A stretch of DNA of 64,000 nucleotides from Neobacillus pocheonensis (GCA_023702235.1 JAMQCR010000002.1:1054001-1118000); one strand, 5' to 3'. Shown: positions 24,793-34,973, counted from the stretch's first letter. The notes: generated by a model not told the origin, from the letters alone. Made by a program: numbers and translations.

Positions 24793-27693
24793 GTGTCCTT
24801 AATTCGTTCGAAATATAATTATTATGTCATTCTTTTTACTGTTGCGATAATGTTCCTAACGGTTTGTATCGGTGCTTTCCCCCCAAATAAAACTTTAGCA
24901 GATTCTACCTCAACAGAAGTAATTGTGCATTATTATCGTTTTGATTCTAACTATTCTAATTGGGATTTATGGGTGTGGCCTTATCAACCAGTTAATGGTA
25001 ACGGTGCAGCATATCAGTTCTCTGGAAATGATGATTTTGGTGTTACGGCAGATGTTCAAGTGCCTGGAGATAATACACAGGTAGGGATGATTGTTCGTAA
25101 GAATGATTGGAGTGCGAAAAATACGCCGGACGATCTCCATATTGATCTTACAAAAGGCCATGAAGTATGGATCGTACAGGGGGATTCTAATATATATTAC
25201 AATCTAAGTGATGCAAAGGCTGCCGAGATGCCGTCTGTTTCGAATGCGTATCTTGATAATGAAAAAACAGTATTAGCAAAGCTAAGTAACCCGATGACGT
25301 TAACCGATGGTGCAAGTGGCTTTACGGTTACCGATAAAACGACAGGGGAACAAATTCCAGTTACGTCTACTGTATCCGCAAATTCAGTAACTGCAGTCCT
25401 TGTTGGCGATTTACAACGGGCATTGGGAGCAACAAGCAATTGGTCACCAGATGATGATCATACACTGCTGAAAAAGATAAACCCGAATCTATACCAATTC
25501 TCTGGAACGCTTCCGGCTGGTACGTATCAATATAAGGTGGCTTTGGATCATTCGTGGAATACCACCTACCCGAATAGTAATGTGAGTCTCACTGTTCCTA
25601 CAGGAGGAGAAAAGGTTACCTTTACTTATGTCCCGTCTATCAATCAAGTAATTGATTCGATCAACAACCCAAATCAAACATTCCCTACATCTTCTACAGG
25701 AGTACAGACAGATTTAGTTCAGTTGACGTTAGCTAGTGCACCGGATGTCTCCCATACATTACGGGTAGGCGCAGACGGTTATAAAGCGATCAATCTTTTA
25801 CCACGGAATGTCTTGAATTTGCAGCGTTATTATTATAGTGGAAATGACTTGGGTAACGTATATTCAAAGGATGAAACTTCCTTCCGTGTATGGGCTCCAA
25901 CTGCTTCAAATGTACAAGTGCTTTTATACAATAGTGAAACAGGACCTATAACCCAACAGCTTGAAATGCAAAAGAGTCATAACGGTACATGGAAACTGCA
26001 GGTCCCTGGTAATCTGAAAAACTGGTATTATCTCTATCAGGTCACGGTTAATAGGAAGACACAAACGGCTGTTGACCCTTATGTGCGTGCTGTTTCAGTC
26101 AATGCAACACGTGGTATGATTGTTGATTTGGAAAATACGAATCCTCCAGGATGGAAAGAAGATCATCAACAGACACCTGCCAATCCAGTGGATGAAGTGA
26201 TTTATGAAGCGCACGTACGCGATTTTTCGATTGATGCTAATTCAGGGATGGACAATAAAGGGAAATATTTAGCCTTTACAGAGCATGGAACTAAGGGACC
26301 GAATAATGTGAAAACGGGTATTGATAGTTTGAAAGAATTGGGAATCACCACCGTTCAATTGCAGCCGATTGAGGAATTTAACAGCATTGATGAAACCCAA
26401 CCGAATACGTATAACTGGGGCTATGATCCAAGAAACTATAATGTTCCTGAAGGAGCGTACGCAACCACACCAGAAGGAACGGCTCGCATTTCCCAATTAA
26501 AGCAACTGATTCAAAGCCTTCATCAAGACCGGATAGGTATTAATATGGATGTTGTTTATAACCATACCTTTAACGTAGGAGTGTCTGATTTTGATAAAAT
26601 TGTTCCGCAATACTACTATCGTACAGACAGCGCAGGAAATTATACGAACGGATCAGGTGTAGGTAATGAGTTTGCGACCGAACGTCCGATGGTCCAAAAG
26701 TTCGTTCTGGATTCTGTTAAGTATTGGGTAACGGATTACCATATCGACGGCTTCCGTTTTGATCTTATGGCCCTTTTAGGAACTGACACCATGGCCAAAA
26801 TATCAAAAGAGCTGCATGCTATCAATCCTGGCATTGTCTTGTATGGAGAACCATGGACTGGGGGTACATCGGCATTACCAAGCGACCAATTGTTGACGAA
26901 GGGCCAGCAAAAGGGGCTAGGAATCGGTGTCTTCAACGATAATATTAGAAATGGACTCGCCGGAAGCGTTTTTGATAAAACGGCACAAGGATTTGCAACT
27001 GGGGATCCAAACCAAGTTGATGTCATTAAAAATGGTGTTATGGGAAGTATTACAGATTTCACTTCGGCACCTAGCGAAACCATTAACTATGTAACAAGCC
27101 ATGATAATATGACATTGTGGGATAAAATTAGCGCAAGTAATCCGAACGATACACAAGCGGATAGGATAAAGATGGATGAATTAGCACAATCTGTGGTATT
27201 TACTTCACAAGGTGTACCGTTTATGCAAGGTGGAGAAGAAATGCTTCGGACAAAAGGAGGAAATGATAATAGTTATAACGCTGGGGACAGTGTGAATCAG
27301 TTCGATTGGTCTAGAAAAGCACAATTTGAGAATGTATTTGACTACTATTCTGGTTTGATTCATCTACGTGATGATCACCCAGCATTCCGTATGACTACAG
27401 CAGATCAAATCAAACAAAATCTCACTTTCTTAGATAGTCCAACGAACACCGTAGCATTCGAATTAAAAAATAATGCAAATAAAGACAAATGGAAAAACAT
27501 TATAGTTATGTATAATCCGAATAAAACTTCACAAACGCTTACTCTACCAAGTGGAAATTGGACAATTGTAGGATTAGGCAATCAAGTAGGGGAGAAATCA
27601 CTAGGACATGCTAATGGCACGGTTATGGTACCAGCACTTAGTACGATTATTCTTCATCAGGATACATCTGAAGATGGCATTGATCAAAATTAA
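24793..27693 (+). CDS. pulA: secreted type I pullulanase (CBM41-CBM48-GH13_14)
   Basis: 966 residues from GTG 24793, chosen because AAAAGGAG lies 8 bases upstream; the TTG at 24760 lacks one. A signal peptide (YYVILFTVAIMFLTVCIGAF) is followed by a CBM41 starch-binding module (VIVHYYRFDSNYSNWDLWVW), a linker/beta domain, a CBM48 (ETSFRVWAPTASNVQVLLYN) and the GH13 barrel with the type I pullulanase motif YNWGYDP. Catalytic residues: Asp657 (GFRFDLMAL), Glu686 (LYGEPWTGG), Asp771 (TSHDNMTLW). It hydrolyses alpha-1,6 branches of pullulan and starch outside the cell, feeding the importer. No cell-wall sorting signal. Confidence 0.92.
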   Translation: MSLIRSKYNYYVILFTVAIMFLTVCIGAFPPNKTLADSTSTEVIVHYYRFDSNYSNWDLWVWPYQPVNGNGAAYQFSGNDDFGVTADVQVPGDNTQVGMIVRKNDWSAKNTPDDLHIDLTKGHEVWIVQGDSNIYYNLSDAKAAEMPSVSNAYLDNEKTVLAKLSNPMTLTDGASGFTVTDKTTGEQIPVTSTVSANSVTAVLVGDLQRALGATSNWSPDDDHTLLKKINPNLYQFSGTLPAGTYQYKVALDHSWNTTYPNSNVSLTVPTGGEKVTFTYVPSINQVIDSINNPNQTFPTSSTGVQTDLVQLTLASAPDVSHTLRVGADGYKAINLLPRNVLNLQRYYYSGNDLGNVYSKDETSFRVWAPTASNVQVLLYNSETGPITQQLEMQKSHNGTWKLQVPGNLKNWYYLYQVTVNRKTQTAVDPYVRAVSVNATRGMIVDLENTNPPGWKEDHQQTPANPVDEVIYEAHVRDFSIDANSGMDNKGKYLAFTEHGTKGPNNVKTGIDSLKELGITTVQLQPIEEFNSIDETQPNTYNWGYDPRNYNVPEGAYATTPEGTARISQLKQLIQSLHQDRIGINMDVVYNHTFNVGVSDFDKIVPQYYYRTDSAGNYTNGSGVGNEFATERPMVQKFVLDSVKYWVTDYHIDGFRFDLMALLGTDTMAKISKELHAINPGIVLYGEPWTGGTSALPSDQLLTKGQQKGLGIGVFNDNIRNGLAGSVFDKTAQGFATGDPNQVDVIKNGVMGSITDFTSAPSETINYVTSHDNMTLWDKISASNPNDTQADRIKMDELAQSVVFTSQGVPFMQGGEEMLRTKGGNDNSYNAGDSVNQFDWSRKAQFENVFDYYSGLIHLRDDHPAFRMTTADQIKQNLTFLDSPTNTVAFELKNNANKDKWKNIIVMYNPNKTSQTLTLPSGNWTIVGLGNQVGEKSLGHANGTVMVPALSTIILHQDTSEDGIDQN

Positions 27694-27727
27694 TATTGAT
27701 ATTAAGAAATGATTAGTAAAACATTTT

Positions 27728-27763
27728 ATGTCCATTTACACAGTGTACTGTATAAATGGACAT
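27728..27763. terminator. terminator after pullulanase
   Basis: ATGTCCATTTA (27728-27738) pairs perfectly with TAAATGGACAT (27753-27763), 11 bp; TCTGTTTT follows. Confidence 0.7.
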
Positions 27764-27838
27764 TCTGTTTTATCCGTAGCAAGTGTGAAGAAGTCAATCG
27801 TATGCCTAAAAAGGGATGTTTAAGGAGGACTAGGAATT

Positions 27839-29619
27839 ATGTTGAAAGAAGCAATTTATCATAGACCCAAAAATAATTTTGCCTACGCCTACGATAATCA
27901 AACATTGCATTTACGTTTACGGACAAAGCGTAATGATGTGGAAAAAGTGTATGTAATTTCTGGGGATCCATATTCATGGGGGAAGACAGAAGAGGGCAAA
28001 GCACGTTGGGAACCATGGAAGAAAATAGAGATGGCCAAAAAGGAAGGACAGATCTATTTGATTATTGGGAGGTTGCAATTCAACCAAAATTTAGACGTTT
28101 AAAATATGGATTTGAATTGTTATCTGGTGAAAAGAAGCTCATCTATACTGAGAAGGGCTTTTGGGAAGAAGCGCCATTAAATGATAACTCCTCTTACTTC
28201 ACTTTCCCATTTCTAAATGAAGAGGACGTATTTCAGGCTCCATCATGGGTAAAGGATACTGTGTGGTACCAAATTTTCCCGGAACGTTTTGCAAATGGAA
28301 ATACTAAATTTGATCCCGATGGAACATTGCCTTGGGGAAGTACAGAGCCAACTCCAACAAATTTTTTTGGGGGAGATTTTGAAGGAGTTATCCAACATAT
28401 TGATTATTTAGTTCAATTAGGGATAACAGGTATCTATTTTACTCCCATTTTTAAAGCTTATTCCAATCATAAATACGATACCATTGATTATATGGAGATT
28501 GACCCTCAGTTTGGTGATAAAGAAACATTTAAACGTCTTGTACAGGTATGTCATGAAAAGGGAATCAAGGTGATGCTTGATGCCGTGTTTAATCATAGTG
28601 GTTTATACTTCCCCCAATTTCAAGATGTTCTTAAGAATGGGGAAAATTCAAAGTATAAAGATTGGTTTTATATTCAAGATTTCCCTGTCCAAACGAAACC
28701 TAAATCAAATTATGATACATTTGCCTTCACTTACGCAATGCCAAAGTTAAATACAAGTCATCCAGAAGTAAGAGCATATTTACTAGAAGTAGGACGTTAT
28801 TGGGTAAGGGAATTTGATATTGATGGATGGCGGTTAGATGTGGCAAACGAAGTGTCCCATGACTTTTGGAGAGAATTTAGAAAAGAAGTAAAAGCAGTCA
28901 AGCCGGATATATATATATTAGGTGAAATTTGGCACGACTCCATGCCTTGGTTGCAAGGGGACCAATTCGATGCGGTAATGAATTATCCATATACAAACGC
29001 TGCTTTTCAATTTTTTGCTCAAGGGAAGATAAACGCAGAAGAATTTGTAAGTAAAACAACAGAAGCTCTTTTAATGTATCCGGAAAATGTAACAGAAGTC
29101 GCATTCAATTTACTTGGAAGTCATGATACTCCCAGGATTGCCACAGTCTGCAACGAAAATACAATGAAAGTAAAACAGCTGTTTTCGTTTCTGCTTTCCT
29201 CGGTAGGATCTCCATGTATTTATTATGGAGACGAAATCGGAATGACGGGTGATATGGATCCAGGATGCCGTAAATGTATGATTTGGGAAGAAGACAAGCA
29301 AGATCAGGACTTACTTGAATTTGTTTCCAAGTTAATCAAGTTACGTAAAGAAAACCAGGCATTTGGAAATAAAGGAACGTTTCAAATTCTTTCCGCTAGC
29401 AATGAGACAAATCATGTGATGTATACAAAAACATACCAGGGGCAAACTATCGTATTTGTATACAATAATTCCAATACGAGGATCAAGGTTGATATACCGT
29501 TCAACCTAAAGGGAAAAAGAGTATCAAATTTACTGACTGGTGATTATTTTATTCTCGAAAAAGACGAACTAGATGTTGTAATTCTCCCATTTGACCTTGT
29601 TATCTTGTCATTTAACTAA
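27839..29619 (+). pseudogene. neopullulanase / cyclomaltodextrinase (GH13_20), frameshifted
   Basis: The start (LKEAIYHRPKNNFAYAYD) and the region to about 28100 form the N-terminal CBM34-like domain that mediates dimerisation in GH13_20 enzymes. The frame then changes: EGQIYLIIG should read on as DLFDYWEVAIQPKFRRLKYG, which needs one extra base near 28048. The barrel holds Asp (GWRLDVANE, codon at 28837), Glu (LGEIWHDS, codon at 28924) and Asp (LGSHDTPR). No signal peptide, so it would act on imported cyclic or branched maltodextrins. AAGGAGGAC precedes ATG 27839. A one-base lesion; consensus error possible. Confidence 0.85.
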
Positions 29620-29780
29620 AAAGAGGACAATTTAGATAGATTAATACAGTTACATGATCGATCAAAATGTGTTAATTTTTCTTCTAATAGATTGATGGTC
29701 AAATCTTTGATTAATATTGAATTCACAAGCAAGTTTCTAGTAAATAAAGTACTACCGGAATTAAGGTGGTGAAGAAAATA

Positions 29781-30041
29781 ATGGTAGAGGGAAAGATTTT
29801 GGTACATCTTCAATATGGACTTCAGGGACGAATCGCTGCCAAATTTGTACAACTAGCATCTTCATTCAACAGTGGGATTAACCTCATTAAAAACGGAAGA
29901 TCGGTAGACGCTAAAAGCATTATGGGAGTAATGAGCCTTGAAGTTAGAAAGGGCGAAGAAGTAACCATCATTACAGATGGAAAAGAAGAACAAAAAGCTA
30001 TTGCGGTCTTAGGAGATTTCCTTTTGAGAGAGAATTACTGA
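29781..30041 (+). CDS. crh: Crh-like HPr paralogue (catabolite repression cofactor)
   Basis: 86 residues with the HPr fold. Position 15, where HPr has the phosphorylatable His, is Gln (YGLQGRIAAKF), as in Crh of B. subtilis; Ser46, the HPrK/P target, is present in AKSIMG. Such proteins cannot pass phosphate in the PTS but, once Ser46-phosphorylated, act as CcpA corepressors. I chose ATG 29781 (AAGGTGGTGA upstream) because it places Gln15 and Ser46 at canonical positions; a GTG at 29766 is also in frame. It lies at the end of the maltodextrin cluster, away from the usual yvcJKL-crh context. Confidence 0.88.
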   Translation: MVEGKILVHLQYGLQGRIAAKFVQLASSFNSGINLIKNGRSVDAKSIMGVMSLEVRKGEEVTIITDGKEEQKAIAVLGDFLLRENY

Positions 30042-30170
30042 TTTTATTGATTTCTTTCTATTACTTCTTGGGTGTCATCCAGTAATAAGAGCGAATCCGG
30101 CATCTATAAAAGGAATTTCCAATGCTATGTCAGACATTTAAAAGAAGTTAATTTTTAAAGTCATTGAACG

Positions 30171-30467
30171 ATGAAAGGCTTGGATCTACTAGTACAGGCA
30201 TCCAATGGGATGCCTGTGAACGTAAAGTGGGACATCTCAGGACATTGGAATGTTGATCGAATCAGTCCTCTAGGAAAGGAAAGTCTTCGAGAATACGGTA
30301 TTTCCATTGCTAAAGGAAACACGGTTCATTGCCCTTACTGCGGGTCTGGACATAATGTGAAGGAAAGCCCATTTGGCCCTTCACTATGCCGGGAAATCTA
30401 CTATTGCAGTCATTGCAAAAATCCTTTTGAAAAGATGCGCACTTTGAGCAAGGCTTCATGCAATTGA
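30171..30467 (+). pseudogene. C-terminal part of PaaD (phenylacetyl-CoA epoxidase assembly factor)
   Basis: 98 codons with the PaaD ending: WNVDRISPLGKESLREYGI followed by a zinc ribbon, CPYCGSGHNVKESPFGPSLC and YYCSHCKNPFEKM. PaaD (DUF59 plus zinc ribbon, ~165 residues) is needed to mature the phenylacetyl-CoA epoxidase. The DUF59 domain at the N-terminus is lost, and the ATG at 30171 has only a weak upstream region. No paaABCE genes remain beside it, so this is a relic of a phenylacetate operon. Confidence 0.7.
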
Positions 30468-30629
30468 AATAATCAACAGTTCCACGGTTAAATCCTCTCG
30501 GAATCTAATAAAAAAACATTGAAAAGGAGTTTGACTGAGTAGTTTGTCAGAATAATAACTCAGGTATACCTGAATGCTGATTTGATTCTACTGGAGCCAG
30601 CTCTTTCCCTTTTGAAGGAGAATGATTGA

Positions 30630-30753
30630 ATGATTAGAAATCTATTAGTCGTAGGCCTTGGAGTTGCCTATGTAGGAGCAATTGGAGGTATTAACGTAAC
30701 GTTGAAGATGTGAATCCAGCTGCATTGGATAATGCAAAAATAGAAATTAATAT
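30630..30753 (+). pseudogene. N-terminal scrap of a 3-hydroxyacyl-CoA dehydrogenase (PaaH-like)
   Basis: GAAGGAG precedes ATG 30630; the product begins IRNLLVVG and continues AYVGAIGG, then after a small deletion and frameshift EDVNPAALDNAKIEIN. This fits the Rossmann start of 3-hydroxyacyl-CoA dehydrogenases with the glycine-rich turn deleted. An IS6 element cuts it at 30754. Together with the PaaD fragment it marks a decayed phenylacetate/beta-oxidation locus. Confidence 0.55.
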
Positions 30754-31268
30754 GGTTCTGGTGCAAAAACCTCGAACATTTTGCAATTAATCTCCATACT
30801 GATACTACTACTCTTAAAAAAGGGGCATATTCAGTATGGAAAACCAAAATTTGTTCAAATGGAAACATTTTCAGCCTGAGATCATCCTTCTTACAGTGAG
30901 ATGGTACCTACGGTACAACCTAAGTTTTGTGATTTGGTGGAAATGATGGAAGAGCGAGGCCTGTCGATAGCTCACACAACGATTATGTGTTGGGTCCATC
31001 AATATGGTCCTTAGTTGGATAAGAGAATCCGGCGTCATCTCAAACAGACCAATGACTCGTGGAGAGTAGATGAAACATACATAAAAGTAAAAGGACAGTG
31101 GATGTATTTGTATCGTGCAGTCGATTCAGAAGGGAATACCATTGATTTTTACTTAAGTAAAAAATAGAAATACCAAATCAGCCAAGCGCTTTTTCAAAAA
31201 AGCCTTGGCTTTTTCGCATGTATCCACTCCTCGTGTCATTACTATAGATAAGAATCCAGCTTATCTAG
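30754..31268 (+). mobile_element. IS6-family remnant, left part
   Basis: Begins with the end sequence GGTTCTGGTGCAAAA and runs through the first half of the transposase, breaking off after AATCCAGCTTATC. The right end is lost. Its sequence around 31140-31200 shows what the interrupted copy at 1392-5805 looked like before the IS1595 insertion. Confidence 0.8.
30836..31268 (+). pseudogene. IS6-family transposase fragment
   Basis: From ATG 30836 (MENQNLFKWKHF) the frame shifts after YNLSF (a base pair lost in the RNLVEMM region), a stop replaces PEL (TTAG near 31013), and another indel follows YLSK. Homology ends after the second catalytic Asp region (ITIDKNPAY). Confidence 0.8.
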
Positions 31269-31531
31269 AAGGTAACTTTGCAGGTAACGGGAATGAGCAT
31301 TTGGCTGATTATGAGAATTTACAATACTACTATGTGATAGTCATTAATTACAATACTAGTAATGTGGTGAAAGGGGCAGGCTCAGCATTTTTCATACATG
31401 GTAGTGATGGGTCTCCAACGTATGGATGTGTAGTTGTTCCAAAAAGTTATATGGAGCAATTAATGGTACGTATTCATCCAGGTGCCTATATCATTAACGT
31501 AACGAGTCAAAATGAAGTTGCAAACTATTAG
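31268..31531 (+). pseudogene. C-terminal fragment of an L,D-transpeptidase (YkuD fold)
   Basis: The reading continues out of the IS6 transposase into FAGNGNEHLADYENLQYYYV, then GSAFFIHGSDGSPTYGCVVV and PKSYMEQLMVRIHPG. This carries the catalytic pattern of YkuD-type cell-wall cross-linking enzymes (His, then Gly-Cys). The N-terminal half, including any signal peptide, was removed by the IS event, so the chimeric 109-codon frame from 31205 is not expected to be functional. Confidence 0.65.
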
Positions 31532-31640
31532 CAATAATTGCTAAGTTGGCGCTGGCGCATAGCCCGGTTTTTGAGTGGTCTTAATTCATCAATTTACATA
31601 ACGTGATAACTATGAAGAATGATAACTATAAAAACATGAT

Positions 31641-31671
31641 AAAAAACCTCGGAGAAATCCGAGGCTTTTTT
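31641..31671 (+). terminator. terminator after the L,D-transpeptidase fragment
   Basis: CCTCGGA (31647-31653), GAAA loop, TCCGAGG (31658-31664), then C and six Ts; preceded by six As. Confidence 0.9.
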
Positions 31672-32041
31672 GATGCTTAAATTAATTGACAGCTGACGCT
31701 GCTGCCCCTGCGCCACTTCCCCAAGGATGTTACGGTCAGTCTAGTTTCACGCGCGTTTGACCCACCTCAAGCTTGGTATGGCTCTCTTATAATTAAGCGG
31801 GCATTTTACAGTGGCGTTGAAAACAAATACTGTTCCTGTTTGGATTTCCCTTCAAATTGTGAAGGTCAATTTTAATTTTAGATTTATAACATCTTATGTG
31901 GTAACGTTTCGTTACCCCCCTTTGAGATCTGTCCGAGATGTCTAAAGAATGTTAATCCGCATTGAGGCATGGAAAAACTAGATGAGGACGAACGGACTAA
32001 GTACAACTTAGTTCGTCATAAGAGTATGGAGGGTGGCACAC

Positions 32042-32119
32042 ATTGTCACAAAATCGACCCCATATGTATAATCAACTTGTGCCTAATGTAACGTACATAA
32101 GAACGTCAAATCTTGAAAC
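32042..32119 (+). repeat. non-coding direct repeat module, copy 1
   Basis: Begins with ACAAAATCGACCCCATATG, shared exactly with copy 2, then GTGCCTAATGTAAC and ACGTCAAATCTTGAAACCT. Overall about three quarters identical to 32408-32484. Confidence 0.75.
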
Positions 32120-32407
32120 CTAAACAATTGCTATCTGTACTATGGATTTTATTGACTTAAGTTTATTTCGGTAACAGTTAAACGATAATGTGAAAGGAAG
32201 CCACATACCGTTGATATTACTGATTTCCGATTAACGCAAGGACGTTACCGTAAAACTCTACTCTAACGATTACGTGTTGTAACATCACTAAATGTAGTAA
32301 CGCTTTGTTTCCTCTTTAGCAAGCACTAAGAAATCCTTAGACACTTTACGATCCGATGAATCTGTCTGGAGAATGTTTAGTCAGTAGTGAGGTGCGTGAG
32401 GCCACCA

Positions 32408-32484
32408 TATCACAAAATCGACCCCATATGTTATATCGGATGTGCCTGGTGTAACCCACACATGGACGTCAAATCTCGAAACCT
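32408..32484 (+). repeat. non-coding direct repeat module, copy 2
   Basis: Contains ACAAAATCGACCCCATATG, GTGCCTGGTGTAAC and ACGTCAAATCTCGAAACCT. A related GTCTAATCTCGAAA stretch occurs near 37405 beside the recombinase genes. Confidence 0.75.
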
Positions 32485-32649
32485 TGACGAGCTGTAAGTG
32501 GTCACGAATGATATGTTGGTGGACCCCCTTGCCAACAATTAGTCGCCGACCATAGCCAAATCTGTTTTTAAAATTTTTTTCGGATTCGGAAATCTCGGGG
32601 GTGTCATGAGACTTATTTCGCTTTAGTACGAAATGTAGGGTGGGTCATT

Positions 32650-33746
32650 TTATAATGATTTCACTATGTATTTCTTTATGAGCAAACAAATAACCAAGAT
32701 AAATGGAATGATAAGTTGAAGTGGGATGTGTAGATAAAGTGGAACAATTTTCAATCCTATAAATAAGTGTTGGATAATATTTTGGGATAATGTAAATGCG
32801 AATAAAAAGACTAGGATCGCCGCAGCCATAATTTGTCGATTCGGCTTTGTCTTTGGAAATAAGTGGGCCAGAATCATGATCCCACTGGACATAAAAATAG
32901 AAATTTTAATAAATCCGCCGATAAGGTTGAGGATTACCGCAAAAGTTTCTATGTGCGGCAGGAATTCTAAGACGCTGGTCAGTTCCAATGCCTTCACAAA
33001 CGGAAATACATACATGTTGACTGTTTCAGAATTTAACGGCCCAGAGTCATTTCTCCAGCTAGTAGAAGGAGCACTCCTGTGGTACACACAGAAATAAAAC
33101 CGTATTTTCGCAAGGCTTTTTTATCGTTTGCATACGGAAATAGCATGGTAAATACGATGAGCTCTCCATACGGAAAGGTCACTCCGGTTGGGAAAACGGA
33201 AGAGAATACCTGCTTCCAGCTCGTCCGGAATACAGGGGTTAAATGGCTGAGTTCAAAATAAGGAGACAGGTAGCCAAAAACCATGAGAATCAAAATGAAA
33301 ACGCCTGTAAAAGCACATAAAATCAGGGAACTTCTTGCCATAGCTTCGATACCAAGAAAACAACCATACGACACCACAAGAAGAAGCGTGAAAGAGATAA
33401 TCCCAAAAGGGATATTATTAAAAAGTACTTGAGCGACGAAAAAAGAGAAATCTTTTAACACTCTTCCTGCAATGTATAAAAAGTATAGACAATAAATAAG
33501 CCCAAGTAGTTTGGATAACCATCTTCCAAATCCTAGTTCAAAAATTTGAATCAAATTACCCCATTTTCCTATTGAGTGAAGCATGATATAGAAATAAAAA
33601 ATCCCCACTCCAATGCCTAACGACAACAAGATTGTCATCCAAACATCTTGTTTCGTTTCGAAGTTCCATCCCACAACAATAGCGCTTCCTAGCAAAAAGT
33701 TGATCATTAAGGAAAACATTTCAATTGGCGCTAATCTGACCATCAT
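32650..33746 (-). pseudogene. spore germination receptor subunit B (GerAB/GerKB type), frameshifted
   Basis: Two minus-strand frames make one ~365-residue permease-like GerAB protein. 33746-33033 encodes the first helices (APIEMFSLMINFLLGSAIVV) to LLLLAGEMTLG; 33055-32650 continues PLNSETVNMYVFPFVKALE to LIKKYIVKSL. One G is missing in CTCTGGGCCG (minus strand, near 33044). GerB subunits are APC-superfamily membrane proteins that bind the germinant. Third gene of an A-C-B operon, 27 bp after gerAC. If the lesion is real the receptor is dead. Confidence 0.82.
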
Positions 33747-33773
33747 CCTACCGAGTCCTTTCCATGCACTGAA

Positions 33774-34973
33774 TTAATTCAATTGCGATGAAATTTCACC
33801 TGGATCTAAAAGATCAAACTTCACTTTTGTCCGAATCGGGACAGTTGAATAAACGGAATCCCAATTATTTTTAACCAGGTTCCACCGATCCAGTTGTTTT
33901 CGATACAAAGCTTCTCCAAATCCATCGATATCGGTTTTTTTATGTTGAGTTTTTGCTATCAGCTTATGAATATGTTTTTGAAGTTCATGTTCTGCATCAT
34001 GTTCCAATCGGGCAATAGCTTGGACAGTAGAAGAGTCCATATTGCATGACACATCTGACAATTTACCTTTTATATGAACCTGAAGAAGATAGGATGGAAC
34101 ACCCTTTTTATTTTGTAAATGAATATCTGGTTTGCTTTGAACGTCTTTCCACGTCACATATCCCGACTGTTTACGGCACTTCGTTACCAATGTGGTATCG
34201 TGAATTTTGGTTCGGGTTAACGCATATAGTGTGCTTTCCGATGAAGAAAGCCAGTATGATAATCGTTGATGCCGAAAAACGGCTAATCCATCCATCTCTA
34301 ATAACGCATCTGGCGTTGCCTTTTCGATATTGCTTTTCGAAATTCCCTTTGAGGGTTGACCTTTTATGGTGATATAAGGGATGGTTAGTTCCGTCCTTTT
34401 CTGCTTTAACATTCCCGCTACTTTGTCGGCCGTCATATTCGAGAGTTCTCCCCAGGACTCCTGTTTTCGATTCAGCATTTCTTCAAATCTGCTTCCTGAA
34501 ATTTTTTGGACAGGCGTAAAGATTTGAAGAAGTTTATCCGGTGTTACTCCCTTCGATAAGACAAACCTTAAATTGGAAGGGAAATTGGATTCCCGCAAAA
34601 AGTAATGGGTAAGGGAAGAAATTCCTTCGGATTTTACTAATGATTCCCCTATAATAACCACTTCCGTATCATCCAAGAAAATGGTCCGTGGTATTCTATT
34701 ATGAATACGTTCGATGGCTTCAGGGATCGTTCGACCTTGCACACTGTACGAATACGCACCTTGTTCCGCTGCTCCTTCTTTGCTGTTGAAGGCTGGATTA
34801 ATGATTTGTAAGGTTGTGACGTATCCTCTCTTACTTTTATCAATCCCGATAGCGGAAATAATGTAAATTTTATTCAACATGCTGTCTTGAGCAAATTTGC
34901 CGACTATATTAGCGATGAACAATCCTATTAACAGACAGAGGGTAATAGTTGATTTCGTATGTTTACGCTTCAT
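33774..34973 (-). CDS. spore germination receptor subunit C (Ger(x)C family) without lipobox
   Basis: 399 residues of the Ger(x)C family: KIYIISAIGIDKSKRGYVTT, then PEAIERIHNRIPRTIFLDDTEVVIIGE, and the three-domain GerBC fold to the C-terminus. Normally this subunit is a lipoprotein with a Cys after its hydrophobic signal; here the hydrophobic start (LLIGLFIANIVGKFAQDS) has no Cys, so it should stay as a membrane-anchored protein. The gene overlaps gerAA by 11 bp, which indicates translational coupling. Confidence 0.88.
   Translation of the reverse strand: MKRKHTKSTITLCLLIGLFIANIVGKFAQDSMLNKIYIISAIGIDKSKRGYVTTLQIINPAFNSKEGAAEQGAYSYSVQGRTIPEAIERIHNRIPRTIFLDDTEVVIIGESLVKSEGISSLTHYFLRESNFPSNLRFVLSKGVTPDKLLQIFTPVQKISGSRFEEMLNRKQESWGELSNMTADKVAGMLKQKRTELTIPYITIKGQPSKGISKSNIEKATPDALLEMDGLAVFRHQRLSYWLSSSESTLYALTRTKIHDTTLVTKCRKQSGYVTWKDVQSKPDIHLQNKKGVPSYLLQVHIKGKLSDVSCNMDSSTVQAIARLEHDAEHELQKHIHKLIAKTQHKKTDIDGFGEALYRKQLDRWNLVKNNWDSVYSTVPIRTKVKFDLLDPGEISSQLN

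Larger units (their letters stand above)
31532..32649. other. 1.1-kb non-coding region with repeat modules
   Basis: No coding frame stands out. It holds a terminator (31641-31671), a hairpin near 31983-32018 (GACGAAC, ACTAAG, CTTAGT, TTCGTC), and two copies of a ~75-nt module at 32042-32119 and 32408-32484. Several short motifs (GTAACG repeats) resemble the non-coding DNA around the recombinases at 37000-37620 and 40100-40260, suggesting one end of an integrative element. Confidence 0.5.
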
